DNA from: JAAYGT01 sp050252075
Lineage (GTDB): Bacteria; Pseudomonadota; Gammaproteobacteria; Burkholderiales; Burkholderiaceae_B
DNA length: 13,355 bases
Direction: 5' to 3'
Assembly: GCA_050252075.1 (NCBI GenBank)
Contig: JBFWLP010000090.1
Location: forward strand, 1-13,355
Shown here: positions 12,480-13,355 of the stretch, piece after piece
Layout of the letters: each line of letters opens with the position of its first letter
Position numbering within the stretch: position 1 is the stretch's first letter
Position numbers and translations under genes: made by a program
Notes under the pieces: generated by a model
The model's database searches: none
The model's input: only the letters and a program-made list of their open reading frames with translations
What the model was told of the DNA's origin: nothing

Positions 12480-13355
12480 TATTGAACCGTCAGCACGAAA
12501 AAGGTTAGTAACACCATGATCCCGATGATCATTGCGAAGGCATAGTGATAGATATAGCCCGATTGCAGGTGACGGCTTATCGCCGACACCCAGCCGACCA
12601 CTCGCGCGCTGCCGTTGACCAGCAGGCCGTCGATGATCCCGCGGTCACCCACTTGCCAGAAGCCATGCCCCAGGCACCGGGCGCCCCGGGCAATCACTTG
12701 CTCGTTGAACCAGTCGGCAAAATACTTGTTTTCGAGAATGCGGTTGATGCCGGACAAACTGCGATATACCGAGGCCGGGAGCGCCGGATTCACCAAGTAG
12801 CAATACCAGGCCACCACAAAACCGGCAATCATGAGCCAGAAAGGAACCGTCACAAAACCGTGCAAGGCATAAGCGAACCAGTTGGTCCAGTGCGCTGCCA
12901 GTTCCGCCATGGCCGGATGCTGGGCAAGCACAGTAATGGCGCCGTTAAAGTAGCCGCCGAACAACAGCGGATCAATGAACCAGATACCTGCGATCACCGA
13001 CGGAATGGCAAGCAACACCAATGGCAGTGTGACAACCCAGGGCGACTCGTGCGGCGTGCCGCCATGATGGCCGTGATCGTCATTGGCATGATCATCGTGC
13101 GCATCGTGGTGGGCATGGCCACTGGTATCAAAGCGCTCTTTGCCGTGGAAAACCAGGAAATACACACGGAATGAATACAGCGATGTAACAAACACACCGA
13201 CCAGCGTGGCAAAGTAGGCAAAGCCCGAGCCCCAGATCGTGGACGCACCGGCCGCCTCGATGATGTGTTCTTTGGAATAAAAGCCCGAAAAGAACGGCGT
13301 ACCCACCAGGGCCAGGGTACCGATCAGGAATGTGATCCAGGTGATCGGCATGTAC
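12479..13355 (-). CDS. nuoL: NuoL, NADH-quinone oxidoreductase subunit L, C-terminal part
   Basis: This is the last ~292 codons of the distal proton-pumping subunit of complex I. The frame is open to the window edge (first full codon is Tyr at 13354), so the ATG at 13351 is internal. MPITWITFLIGTLALVGTPFFSGFYSKEHIIEA is the well-known NuoL segment containing the lysine of the distal half-channel. A hydrophilic loop rich in His and Asp (13049-13117) follows FRVYFLVFHGKERFD. The end includes NKYFADWFNEQVIARGARCLGHGFWQVGDRGIIDG, the region of the long lateral helix that runs along NuoM and NuoN. It finishes with an anchoring helix. The TAA stop overlaps the nuoM ATG by one base. The N-terminal half lies outside the window. 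Confidence 0.96.
   Translation of the reverse strand, partial: YMPITWITFLIGTLALVGTPFFSGFYSKEHIIEAAGASTIWGSGFAYFATLVGVFVTSLYSFRVYFLVFHGKERFDTSGHAHHDAHDDHANDDHGHHGGTPHESPWVVTLPLVLLAIPSVIAGIWFIDPLLFGGYFNGAITVLAQHPAMAELAAHWTNWFAYALHGFVTVPFWLMIAGFVVAWYCYLVNPALPASVYRSLSGINRILENKYFADWFNEQVIARGARCLGHGFWQVGDRGIIDGLLVNGSARVVGWVSAISRHLQSGYIYHYAFAMIIGIMVLLTFFVLTVQ

Noticed and set aside
1..13355. Search for mobile elements, CRISPR repeats, tRNA or rRNA genes, and defence systems
   Set aside because: None seen: genes are housekeeping and closely packed. No transposase or integrase, no regularly spaced repeats and no tRNA-like cloverleaf was recognised by eye.

Overview
The window looks like core chromosome of a betaproteobacterium of the order Burkholderiales, most likely family Alcaligenaceae (Bordetella, Pusillimonas and Candidimonas relatives). 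The basis is the gene content and order (tsaB / risA-risS / peroxiredoxin / ispF-ispD / mfd / serB / DUF2818 / nuoN-M-L), the recognisable RisA/RisS pair, and moderately high GC. Genus cannot be fixed from the sequence alone. Nearly every base is in a gene; I see no mobile element, CRISPR array, tRNA or rRNA.

Left part (1-3227): a divergent pair, tsaB (5' end only, minus strand) and the two-component operon risA-risS (plus strand), share a 306-base intergenic region. risS is followed after 65 bases by an AhpC-type peroxiredoxin with its own good ribosome binding site. The peroxiredoxin ends head-to-tail against ispF, with a GC-rich hairpin at the convergent junction.

Middle part (3247-8062): ispD-ispF (minus strand) encode two steps of the MEP isoprenoid pathway. 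They are divergent from mfd (transcription-repair coupling factor, plus strand) across only 17 bases, and that gap holds overlapping -10-like sequences for both directions. IspD carries an unusual loop built from a degenerate 12-codon tandem repeat. mfd converges on serB, with a second GC-rich hairpin between them.

Right part (8060-13355, all minus strand): the distal end of the respiratory complex I operon, nuoL (3' part)-nuoM-nuoN. It is followed by a DUF2818 membrane protein that seems longer than usual for its family, and then by serB (phosphoserine phosphatase). Spacing is tight (1-base overlap, then gaps of 12, 4 and 24 bases), so one transcription unit is likely. NuoL, NuoM and NuoN are the antiporter-like proton-pumping subunits.

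No clearly new biological system is evident; this is housekeeping DNA. The points most worth checking are the repeat-expanded IspD loop, the expanded DUF2818 protein, and the compact divergent ispD/mfd start region.
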